Below the pieces are notes generated by a model. The model had not been told where the DNA came from. It was given only the letters and a program-made list of their open reading frames with translations, and did no database searches. Source: Desulfobacterales bacterium (lineage in GTDB: Bacteria > Desulfobacterota > Desulfobacteria > Desulfobacterales > SpSt-501). Taken from it: DNA of 5,901 bases. Shown here piece after piece: positions 1-5,283 of this stretch. Each line of letters starts with the position of its first letter. Within the stretch, counting starts at the first letter, position 1. A program made the position numbers and the translations under genes. The DNA is taken from assembly GCA_025454275.1 (NCBI GenBank), contig JALOOS010000126.1, positions 1-5,901 of the forward strand. The letters run 5' to 3'.

Positions 1-1
1 G

Positions 2-919
2 GTGCGCGAGCAGGTCGCAGACAAGCAGGTGATCCTGGGGTTGAGCGGCGGGGTCGACTCCTCGGTCGCAGCGGTGCTGATCCACCGCGCGGTCGGCAAG
101 CGGCTGACCTGCATCTTCGTCGACAACGGCCTGTTGCGCAAACACGAGGCCGACGGGCTCAAGCAGACGCTCAAGCGCCACCTGCGCCTCAACATCCGTT
201 TCGTGAACGCGGGCCCTCGGTTTCTGAAGGCGCTCGCCGGGGTCACGGACCCCGAACGCAAGCGCAAACGGATCGGCCGGCTCTTCATGCAGGTGTTCGA
301 GGCGGAAGCCCGCAAGATCCGGGGGGCCGAGTTCCTGGCCCAGGGCACCCTCTATCCGGACGTGATCGAATCCGTCTCGGCCTTCGGCGGCCCCTCGGCG
401 GTCATCAAATCCCATCACAACGTGGGCGGCCTCCCCCGCCGAATGAAGCTCAAACTGGTCGAACCCCTGCGCTACCTTTTCAAGGACGAGGTGCGCGCGC
501 TTGGCGCGGAGCTGGGTCTGCCGGAGGAGCTGGTCTGGCGCCAGCCTTTCCCGGGGCCGGGCCTGGCCATCCGCATCCTCGGGGAGGTGACCCGGCGCCG
601 GCTCGCCATTCTGCGCAACGTGGACGAGATCCTCCTTGAGGAGATCCAGGCCGCCGGTTACTACAAAAAACTCTGGCAGTCGTTTGCGGTGCTGCTGCCG
701 ATCAAGAGCGTCGGCGTCATGGGCGACGCCCGCACCTACGAACACATCGCCGCCATCCGGGCGGTGACCAGCCGGGACGCCATGACCGCCGACTGGGCCC
801 GGCTGCCGCACGAGTTTCTGGCCGCGGTTTCCAACCGCATCATCAACGAAGTCGGCGGGGTCAACCGCGTGGTCTACGACATCAGCTCAAAGCCGCCCGG
901 CACCATCGAATGGGAATAA
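2..919 (+). CDS. guaA: GMP synthase (glutamine-hydrolysing), C-terminal part, 5' truncated by window edge
   Basis: This enzyme makes GMP from XMP, ATP and glutamine in the cytoplasm, the last step of guanine nucleotide synthesis. The visible 305 residues cover the ATP-pyrophosphatase domain and the C-terminal dimerisation domain. The PP-loop SGGVDSS lies at residues 15-21, followed by FVDNGLLR (39-46), LAQGTLYPDVIES (112-124), IKSHHNVGGLP (135-145), the RQPFPGPGLAIR signature (180-191), SVGVMGD (236-242) and the terminal VYDISSKPPGTIEWE. These are family hallmarks and the C-terminus is complete. The GTG at position 2 is almost certainly an internal valine codon, because known GuaA proteins have about 200 residues of glutamine amidotransferase domain before this point. 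Whether that domain is fused here or encoded separately cannot be seen. The next gene starts 5 bases after the stop, which suggests cotranscription. Confidence 0.97.
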   Translation: MREQVADKQVILGLSGGVDSSVAAVLIHRAVGKRLTCIFVDNGLLRKHEADGLKQTLKRHLRLNIRFVNAGPRFLKALAGVTDPERKRKRIGRLFMQVFEAEARKIRGAEFLAQGTLYPDVIESVSAFGGPSAVIKSHHNVGGLPRRMKLKLVEPLRYLFKDEVRALGAELGLPEELVWRQPFPGPGLAIRILGEVTRRRLAILRNVDEILLEEIQAAGYYKKLWQSFAVLLPIKSVGVMGDARTYEHIAAIRAVTSRDAMTADWARLPHEFLAAVSNRIINEVGGVNRVVYDISSKPPGTIEWE

Positions 920-924
920 GCGAC

Positions 925-1821
925 ATGGCGCATCCCGACCAATTCCGATTCGACCTGGGGGAGGAGGAGCCGGAAACCCCGGCCGTGGACGAGGCGCTCC
1001 AGCGCCGGGTCCACACCCTCGGCCAGCGCCTGAGCTTCCTCACGCTCCTGCTGCCCTGCCTGCTGGCGCTGGCGATCTATTTCGCCTACCGCGAGATCGA
1101 CCTGAGGATGACCCGCTCTCAGGCCGGCGACGCCCGGGCGGCGGAGCGTGTGGCGGCGGATCTCGAACAGAGGGCGGCCGCCCTGAACGATCGGATGGCG
1201 GAGATCGAAGCCGCGCTCGGCGCACGAATCCAGTCCCTGCAGGCCGGCATCGATGACCTGAAGAACGGGTTGCGCCAGAGCGAATCGGCGCTCGAGGCGC
1301 TTCAGGCGGTCAAGGCGGACAAAAAACAGCTCCAGGAGCTCGCAGACAAGGCCGGGCGGGTCGAAGCGGAGCTGGCCGCGGCCGGCAAGGAGCTGCAGGG
1401 GGTTTCGAAAGACCTTCAGGCCTTGGCCCCCTTTCGCGAGGAGCTTGGGAGCGCAGCGGGCCTGCGCACCGAGATCGGTCGGATCTCCGCCCGCCTGCAG
1501 ACGGTGGAGAACAGCCTGGGCAAAGATCTGACGGGACTGGCCGGGTTCATGGAGCGCAGCCGCGCCGACCTGGCCCAGGTCAAGGCCGACCTCGCCAAGG
1601 TCCAAACCGGGCGGCTGGAGCGGGAATACGTCGATCTCGAGATTCTCAAGGCCAAGAAGCTGCAGCAGACGGCGATGGACCAGGAGATGTCCCGTATCGA
1701 GAAAATGCTGAGCACCCTGCAGCGCCGGGTCGACCAGCTGGAGCGGGCGTTCAGCGCACCCGCCGGACGTGCGTCGCCGCCGCCGGCACCGGGGAGCGTC
1801 CGCGAGCAGCCGCTGCAGTGA
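925..1821 (+). CDS. Single-pass membrane protein with long coiled coil, unknown function
   Basis: I do not recognise a named family. Starting at ATG 925 the protein has 298 residues. An acidic, soluble N-terminus (1-30) is followed by one hydrophobic segment at about 37-54 (LSFLTLLLPCLLALAIYFAY). A long, almost uninterrupted heptad-like region rich in Ala, Leu, Glu, Lys and Arg then runs from about 64 to 275. A short Pro/Ala-rich tail closes the protein. This predicts an inner-membrane anchor with an extended, probably periplasmic, coiled-coil rod, perhaps a structural or scaffold role. An ATG at 910 in the same frame would add five residues and overlap the guaA stop. I prefer 925 because a purine-rich stretch (912-916) sits 8 bases before it and the overlap is avoided, but the ribosome site is weak either way. 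The 5-base gap to guaA and the terminator after the gene suggest one transcript with guaA. Confidence 0.85.
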   Translation: MAHPDQFRFDLGEEEPETPAVDEALQRRVHTLGQRLSFLTLLLPCLLALAIYFAYREIDLRMTRSQAGDARAAERVAADLEQRAAALNDRMAEIEAALGARIQSLQAGIDDLKNGLRQSESALEALQAVKADKKQLQELADKAGRVEAELAAAGKELQGVSKDLQALAPFREELGSAAGLRTEIGRISARLQTVENSLGKDLTGLAGFMERSRADLAQVKADLAKVQTGRLEREYVDLEILKAKKLQQTAMDQEMSRIEKMLSTLQRRVDQLERAFSAPAGRASPPPAPGSVREQPLQ

Positions 1822-1876
1822 AGCGGCCGCAGCGCCGGCGCACCGTTTGATCGATGCCGAACCCGATACCGACAAC

Positions 1877-1898
1877 GACCCCGATGGGGTCTTTTTCT
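1877..1898 (+). terminator. Rho-independent terminator after the guaA unit
   Basis: GACCCC (1877-1882), a 3-base loop GAT and GGGGTC (1886-1891) form a perfect 6-bp GC-rich stem followed directly by TTTTTCT. It lies 55 bases after the stop of the membrane coiled-coil gene and 23 bases before the larB start, so it would end the guaA transcript. The opposite strand has no T-run on the matching side, so it works in the plus direction only. The stem is short, so some read-through into larB is possible. The rest of the 100-base gap shows no convincing promoter. Confidence 0.75.
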
Positions 1899-1921
1899 AA
1901 GCGCGACAAAGGTTCACGGTA

Positions 1922-2671
1922 ATGGACAAAGGCCTCTTGCTCAATCTGCTGCAGGCGGTGGCCGCGGGGGAGCGAACGGTGGAGGAGGCGGCCGTCCGGC
2001 TGCAGCACCTGGCGGTCGAAGAGATCGGCTTTGCCGCCATCGATCACCACCGCTCCCTGCGCAAAGGGTTCCCGGAGGTGATTTTCGGCCAGGGCAAGAG
2101 TGCGGAGCAGATTGCCGGCATTCTGGAGCGGATGCGCGACCAGGAGCGGGTCGTCCTGGTGACCCGGGTCGATGCGTCCAAGGCCGACCGGGTCAGGGAC
2201 CGTCATCCCGACGCCGTTTACCACCCCGAGGCGCGAATACTGGCGCTGGAGACCGCTCCCGTACCGGAGCGCGGACGCGGCACGATTCTCGTTCTGTCCG
2301 CCGGCACATCCGACATCCCCGTCGCCATGGAGGCCGCCGTCACCGCCCGGGCCATGGGCCACCGGGTCGAGACGGTGTTCGACGTCGGCGTGGCCGGGAT
2401 CCACCGGCTTTTCCAGCACCGGGAGCGGATTGAGGCGGCATCGGTGCTGATCGTGGTCGCCGGGATGGAGGGGGCGCTGCCCAGCGTCGTGGCCGGGCTG
2501 GTGAGCCGTCCGGTGATCGCCGTGCCCACGAGCATCGGCTACGGGGCGAGCCTGGGCGGTTTGACGGCCCTTTTCGCCATGCTCAACAGCTGCAGCTCCA
2601 ACGTGGCGGTGGTGAACATCGACAATGGGTTCGGTGCGGGCTACATGGCGGCGATGATCAACCAGGTATGA
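1922..2671 (+). CDS. larB: Nickel pincer cofactor biosynthesis protein LarB
   Basis: LarB carboxylates the pyridinium ring of nicotinic acid adenine dinucleotide and hydrolyses its phosphoanhydride. The product feeds LarE and LarC, which build the nickel-pincer nucleotide used by lactate racemase and related racemases or epimerases. At 249 residues the protein is full length for the family. Visible hallmarks are DHHRSLRKGFPEVIFGQGKS (41-60) and the PurE-like nucleotide-binding core with SAGTSDIPVAMEA (126-138). These are followed by VAGMEGALPSVVAGL (179-193), VPTSIGYGAS (201-210) and MLNSCSSNVAVVNIDNGFGA (220-239). Cys224 in MLNSC probably matches the cysteine reported to form the covalent adduct with the dinucleotide in the Lactiplantibacillus enzyme. 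AAAGG at 1908-1912, 9 bases before the ATG, supports the start. No larC, larE or racemase lies beside it in this window. The next gene follows after 52 bases. Confidence 0.95.
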   Translation: MDKGLLLNLLQAVAAGERTVEEAAVRLQHLAVEEIGFAAIDHHRSLRKGFPEVIFGQGKSAEQIAGILERMRDQERVVLVTRVDASKADRVRDRHPDAVYHPEARILALETAPVPERGRGTILVLSAGTSDIPVAMEAAVTARAMGHRVETVFDVGVAGIHRLFQHRERIEAASVLIVVAGMEGALPSVVAGLVSRPVIAVPTSIGYGASLGGLTALFAMLNSCSSNVAVVNIDNGFGAGYMAAMINQV

Positions 2672-2689
2672 ATCCGCCGGCGGCGGATT
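2671..2689 (+). repeat. Perfect 8-bp inverted repeat at the larB stop
   Basis: AATCCGCC (2671-2678), loop GGC, GGCGGATT (2682-2689). The first A is the last base of the larB stop codon. No T-run follows on either strand (CCTTCC follows), so it is not a standard intrinsic terminator. It could protect the larB 3' end from nucleases or partly attenuate transcription into the 118-residue gene. The structure is seen directly; its role is inferred. Confidence 0.5.
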
Positions 2690-2723
2690 CCTTCCGAGCA
2701 GAGCCCATCCCAGAGGATCAATT

Positions 2724-3080
2724 ATGGATTCACGTGAAGCCATATTCGCCTTTTCGCAAAGCGAAAAGGCCAAGGCGGCCCTGATCATGGCCTCCCAGAT
2801 GATCGAGATCTACAACGGCCTGCCCGAACACGAGAAGCACTGTGCCGAACGCTTCATCCGCGCATTTCTGGGCATGATCACCAGCGAAATACAACTGGCC
2901 CGCAAGCTGACCGCCCCGGGGACATGGGATCCGGTCGATAAGAGCCTGAATGCGGCTTTCGTGATGATGAACTCCGGCGTGCTGGGCGAGGCCGCCTATC
3001 ATATCACCCAGGCCCTCAGCGGGGTGACCACGATCGGCCAGCGTTCGATGCAGAGTCTGCTGGACCAGAAACTGATTTGA
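2724..3080 (+). CDS. Small helical protein, unknown function (118 aa)
   Basis: I do not recognise the family. The protein has no signal peptide or membrane segment, so it is probably cytoplasmic. It looks mostly alpha-helical: residues 5-30 are Ala/Met/Ile-rich (AKAALIMASQMIEIYNGL), 37-62 form an amphipathic helix with FIRAFLGMITSEIQLARKL, and the C-terminal half carries LNAAFVMMNSGVLGEAAYHI. It has one cysteine (Cys40) in a HEKHC context, which alone is too little to claim a metal site. AGAGGA at 2712-2717 sits 6 bases before the ATG, a good ribosome site that fixes the start. It lies 52 bases after larB on the same strand and could share its transcript. The codon use and protein-like composition make it a real gene. 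A striking inverted repeat covers its codons 9-16. Confidence 0.82.
   Translation: MDSREAIFAFSQSEKAKAALIMASQMIEIYNGLPEHEKHCAERFIRAFLGMITSEIQLARKLTAPGTWDPVDKSLNAAFVMMNSGVLGEAAYHITQALSGVTTIGQRSMQSLLDQKLI
2748..2770 (+). repeat. Perfect 23-base inverted repeat inside the start of the 118-aa gene
   Basis: GCCTTTTCGC (2748-2757), loop AAA, GCGAAAAGGC (2761-2770): a 10-bp perfect stem with a 3-base loop. One mismatch further out, two more pairs can form (TT 2745-2746 with AA 2772-2773). It lies 24 bases after the ATG and encodes part of the AFSQSEKAK segment. No T-run follows on either strand. A stem this strong so near a start codon should hinder initiation or early elongation unless it is regulated, or the DNA form may be a protein-binding site. 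Confidence 0.6.
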
Positions 3081-3089
3081 CCCCGCGCC

Positions 3090-3110
3090 CCGTGCATCGC
3101 ATCGGCACGG
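3090..3110. repeat. Weak 6-bp hairpin in the convergent gap
   Basis: CCGTGC (3090-3095) and GCACGG (3105-3110) are complementary around a 9-base loop. They sit in the 42-base gap between the 118-residue gene and the convergent secreted-protein gene. There is no T-run on either strand, so this is not a convincing terminator. It is the only structure seen in the gap and could arise by chance in GC-rich DNA. Confidence 0.25.
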
Positions 3111-3122
3111 ATCGCTGCCGGT

Positions 3123-3713
3123 TCAAGGTGGGCGCCAAAGCCCGTTCCACACTGCTTCCACCGTCCCGGAGGGCGGATCGGCGGCGTTGAACAGCGGTTG
3201 GGCCGCTTCCCGGGCCACCTCGTTCAGCAGGGATCGGATCCGGGAGACCGGCTGCGCAATGTCCCGGTCTTCCAGGGTGGCGAGGGCGAGCAACTCGTCC
3301 TGTGCGCTGCGCATGTTGAATTCGAGGGCATGGTCCAGCGACCGAAAATGCCCGATGCGGCGCTCGATGCGCTCGAGGTAGCCGTCGATCCGCTGGATCA
3401 GGCGCAGGTTGTAGCCGATGCGCTCGACCTGCAGCGCCTTCGAAAACGAGCCGATCCCCTGCAGCTGCCGCTCCCGGACGATTTCGGCCCGCAACTCCCC
3501 GCGGTGCGATTGGAGACGCCGGCTCAATTCAGCCCCGGCCGCGGCCTTCTCGCTCAACAGGCGGCGGGCCTCAACCATGTCCGAGAGCCCCCGCTTCAGC
3601 GCCTCGACCTTGAGAGGGTCGGATGCCTGAACGGGTGCAGCCACCCCGCACACCGCCATCAGGCACAACGCCCAGGCGGCCGCCCTCCGGATGCGCTCGG
3701 CGTCGATCCTCAT
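3123..3713 (-). CDS. Secreted helical (coiled-coil) protein, unknown function
   Basis: The open frame reaches further upstream, but the likely start is the ATG at 3713. It gives a signal peptide: charged MRIDAERIRR, hydrophobic AAAWALCLMAVCGVAA, and a type I cleavage site after VQA at residue 30. It also overlaps the preceding stop as ATGA (3713-3710), and GGAGG lies 10 bases before it. The product has 196 residues, about 166 after export, so it is probably periplasmic. LMAVC is not a proper lipobox, so I do not call it a lipoprotein. The mature protein is nearly all helical and highly charged (about 36-172), with a short Pro/Trp-rich end (NGLWRPP). Residues 73-137 align without gaps to residues 174-238 of the upstream gene's product, around QGIGSFSKA (85-93). 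The ATGA overlap implies translational coupling and a joint role. No catalytic motif is visible. Confidence 0.82.
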   Translation of the reverse strand: MRIDAERIRRAAAWALCLMAVCGVAAPVQASDPLKVEALKRGLSDMVEARRLLSEKAAAGAELSRRLQSHRGELRAEIVRERQLQGIGSFSKALQVERIGYNLRLIQRIDGYLERIERRIGHFRSLDHALEFNMRSAQDELLALATLEDRDIAQPVSRIRSLLNEVAREAAQPLFNAADPPSGTVEAVWNGLWRPP

Positions 3714-5107
3714 CCCTGTTTTTCCTCCCCGCGCGCCGCCTTGCGTCCCGCATCGATTTGGCGCCGGATCTCTTCCGGCACGAACAATTTCCCGCCCGCC
3801 TCCTCCCAGCGCACGAGGTGTTCGACCACCTCGACCTTTCTCAGGCCCATGAGCTCGATCTGCCGCCCGCCCCAGGCCGGCAGGTGCGCGCTCGCCGCAG
3901 CCGGGAGCTCCACCAATCCGTTCAGTGACATCCAGCGTCCCGGCCAGGCAAACAGGTGGCGGGCTGCCTCCGGGGAGATGCGTTTGAGGCCGTTCAGGCA
4001 CAACCACTCCCCCGGCCACTCGGAGAGCTTCTGGGCGGCGGTGGCCGGGAGATCCTGGACCCGGTTCAGAAAGAGTTCGGTCGCCGCTGACTCCGCCAGG
4101 CAGCGGACCGCCTTGAGCCTCAGCACCGCGACCTCGGAATAGCGGGTCATCTCTCCGGCGCAGACCTCCTCGGCAATGGCGGCGTCCGCGTTATCCGTGG
4201 CCGGCAGCGCCATCTGCCGGGCCTGATCCACCAGGCGTTTGAAGAGCAGATCCAGGGCCGGAGGCGCTTCCTCCGTCCCCATGGCCAATTTCTCGGCGGT
4301 CGGCCGGTAGCCTTCCAGGGCGGCATCCACCCGTTCGGCGTGGCCGTCGAGATCGATCCCCTCGGCCAGCGCCAGGACCTCGCGGTCGATGGCGACCAGG
4401 CGTTGGAGGTAGAGAAGCTCCTCGCTGCCGGAAATCAGCCAGCGCAGGGGCTTTGCCAGACCGGCGGCATAGGCCTCACGATCGCGGATGCTATGCAGCG
4501 CGAGCTCCAGCTGCCGGTGGCGCATGGCCTGTGCGAAGGTGTCGATCCCATGGATTTTGATCAGGCGCACGGCATCCTCCGCGAGCTCCAGGACCCCGTA
4601 GCGGTAGTGTGCCTGGAGCGCGCGCACCTCATCCGCCTTCGCGCGCAGCTGACTGCGCCGGCGCTCCAACTCCCGTATCCGGCCGGCCCACTCGGTGGGC
4701 TCCGGCGGCACCGGGGCCGGCGGGGGGCCGGCGGGGACATCCGCCGGTTCGGAAGGCTCCGCAAGCGCCGGTCCGGCCGGGGCCGCCTCTCTCGACAGGT
4801 CGGGGCGCAGAAGGCCGAGCGCGGCAGCGGCGGCAAGGGCCCCTGCCAGTATCGTGCCGACGGCGAGGCGCAGCAGAAACCGCCGCGAGCAGCGGCCGGA
4901 CCGCTCGGACCCCGGCGATCGCTCCGTCACCTCGATCAGCACCGGCCGGTCCACGGCCACCGCCGAGAGCTCGGTTTCCCCACCCCCTTGAAATTCCGTA
5001 TCGCCGGCCGCTGCTGCCATGCCGGGCGCATCGACAACCTCCGCGCCCGCGGAGGCTCTCTTTTTCAGTAGGGGCGGGTTCTCCGGAATGTCGATGGTGG
5101 AACTCAT
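3710..5107 (-). CDS. Membrane-anchored protein with helical domain and leucine-rich-like repeats, unknown function
   Basis: This 465-residue protein belongs to no named family I know. A soluble, probably cytoplasmic N-terminus (1-75) ends in basic residues (RCSRR, 72-76). One membrane segment follows at about 77-99, then a Pro/Ala linker (108-138) typical of proteins spanning periplasmic space. A charged coiled coil (140-168) and a helical domain (170-300) come next. Four 24-residue repeats (347-442) share the pattern LNGL...L....A..L..WPG.W, and a basic/acidic tail closes the protein. The N-in, C-out topology follows from the positive residues before the membrane segment. Residues 174-238 resemble part of the downstream secreted protein. 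The ATG at 5107 has GGGAGG only 3 bases upstream, an unusually short spacing, but no better start is seen. The stop overlaps the next gene's start as ATGA. It probably acts with that protein at the cell envelope. Confidence 0.85.
   Translation of the reverse strand: MSSTIDIPENPPLLKKRASAGAEVVDAPGMAAAAGDTEFQGGGETELSAVAVDRPVLIEVTERSPGSERSGRCSRRFLLRLAVGTILAGALAAAAALGLLRPDLSREAAPAGPALAEPSEPADVPAGPPPAPVPPEPTEWAGRIRELERRRSQLRAKADEVRALQAHYRYGVLELAEDAVRLIKIHGIDTFAQAMRHRQLELALHSIRDREAYAAGLAKPLRWLISGSEELLYLQRLVAIDREVLALAEGIDLDGHAERVDAALEGYRPTAEKLAMGTEEAPPALDLLFKRLVDQARQMALPATDNADAAIAEEVCAGEMTRYSEVAVLRLKAVRCLAESAATELFLNRVQDLPATAAQKLSEWPGEWLCLNGLKRISPEAARHLFAWPGRWMSLNGLVELPAAASAHLPAWGGRQIELMGLRKVEVVEHLVRWEEAGGKLFVPEEIRRQIDAGRKAARGEEKQG
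3782..4069 (-). repeat. Four 24-residue leucine-rich-like protein repeats
   Basis: These are residues 347-370, 371-394, 395-418 and 419-442 of the membrane-anchored protein. Units 2 and 3 begin LNGL, unit 1 LNRV and unit 4 LMGL. Units 1 and 2 carry WPGEW or WPGRW near the end, unit 3 has WGGRQ, and unit 4 is degenerate. The period is exactly 24 for the first three units. The pattern resembles the bacterial short leucine-rich repeats of the type 'L.LNGL..LS.EAA..LA...G', with Trp in the usual late position. Such repeats normally form a curved binding surface. Confidence 0.65.
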
Positions 5108-5118
5108 TTTCCTCCCGG

Positions 5119-5146
5119 GCGAGGGGCACGGCCGGGGGCCCCTCGC
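5119..5146 (-). promoter_or_regulatory. 9-bp GC-rich hairpin in the leader of the membrane-protein gene
   Basis: GCGAGGGGC (5119-5127) pairs perfectly with GCCCCTCGC (5138-5146) around a 10-base loop. On the minus strand it ends 2 bases before the GGGAGG ribosome site (5116-5111). It could limit ribosome access or stabilise the leader. No T-run follows, so it is not a terminator. Confidence 0.4.
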
Positions 5147-5157
5147 GGATGAGATCT

Positions 5158-5184
5158 GTTATAAGTATTTCGGCAGCTGTTCAA
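5158..5184 (-). promoter_or_regulatory. Possible promoter of the two-gene minus-strand unit
   Basis: On the minus strand TTGAAC (5184-5179; 4 of 6 to consensus) and TATAAC (5163-5158; 5 of 6) are separated by 15 bases, shorter than the ideal 17. Transcription would start near 5151 and give a leader of about 45 bases holding the 9-bp hairpin. The AT content stands out from the GC-rich surroundings. The -10 element is good, the spacing is not. Confidence 0.4.
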
Positions 5185-5229
5185 ATTACTTGAGCCGGTC
5201 CGCCCCGCCGGGAGCACCCGAGAAAATGC

Positions 5230-5259
5230 TTGACAGACCCACCATTTTATGGGAATTTT
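5230..5259 (+). promoter_or_regulatory. Possible promoter of the DUF6502 gene
   Basis: A perfect TTGACA stands at 5230-5235, in the only strongly AT-rich patch of the window. No good -10 element lies at 16-18 bases: AATTTT at 5254-5259 matches only 3 of 6. That is compatible with a promoter needing an activator, or with a different sigma factor. The dyad at 5242-5273 overlaps the spacer and -10 area, so a protein bound there would affect this promoter. Confidence 0.35.
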
Positions 5260-5273
5260 TTCCCAAATTATGG
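5242..5273 (+). promoter_or_regulatory. 32-base interrupted dyad, operator candidate
   Basis: Inner arms TGGGAA (5250-5255) and TTCCCA (5260-5265) and outer arms CCAT (5242-5245) and ATGG (5270-5273) share one centre, between 5257 and 5258. In all, 11 of 16 positions are symmetric. It lies 11 bases before the DUF6502 start codon and downstream of TTGACA, where a repressor or autoregulator would be expected. It may also influence the divergent minus-strand unit. Confidence 0.45.
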
Positions 5274-5283
5274 CTTTCGGCAT

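Noticed and set aside
1809..1827. 6-bp hairpin GCCGCT/AGCGGC across the stop of the coiled-coil gene
   Set aside because: It is short, has a 7-base loop and no T-run; the better terminator lies 50 bases downstream.
874..1875. 333-residue open frame on the minus strand opposite the coiled-coil gene
   Set aside because: It is antisense to a plausible membrane coiled-coil gene, has low-complexity Arg/Leu/Gln composition and no recognisable domain; long antisense frames are common in GC-rich DNA.
1751..2788. 345-residue open frame on the minus strand opposite larB
   Set aside because: It is the complement of a confidently identified larB, with His/Arg/Gly-rich shadow composition.
3714..4019. 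N-terminal extension of the secreted protein upstream of ATG 3713
   Set aside because: The extension is Gly/Arg/Pro-rich shadow sequence that would bury the signal peptide and overlap the upstream gene by about 300 bases.
3198..4142. 314-residue open frame on the plus strand
   Set aside because: It runs antisense to the two overlapping minus-strand genes, which have a signal peptide, a membrane segment, internal repeats and ribosome sites; this frame has none of these.
4711..4735. GC-rich near-tandem repeat of a GGGGCCGGCGGG type
   Set aside because: It is explained by codons of the Pro/Ala/Gly linker in the membrane protein.
4340..5071. 243-residue open frame on the plus strand
   Set aside because: It is antisense to the membrane-anchored repeat protein and has shadow-like composition.
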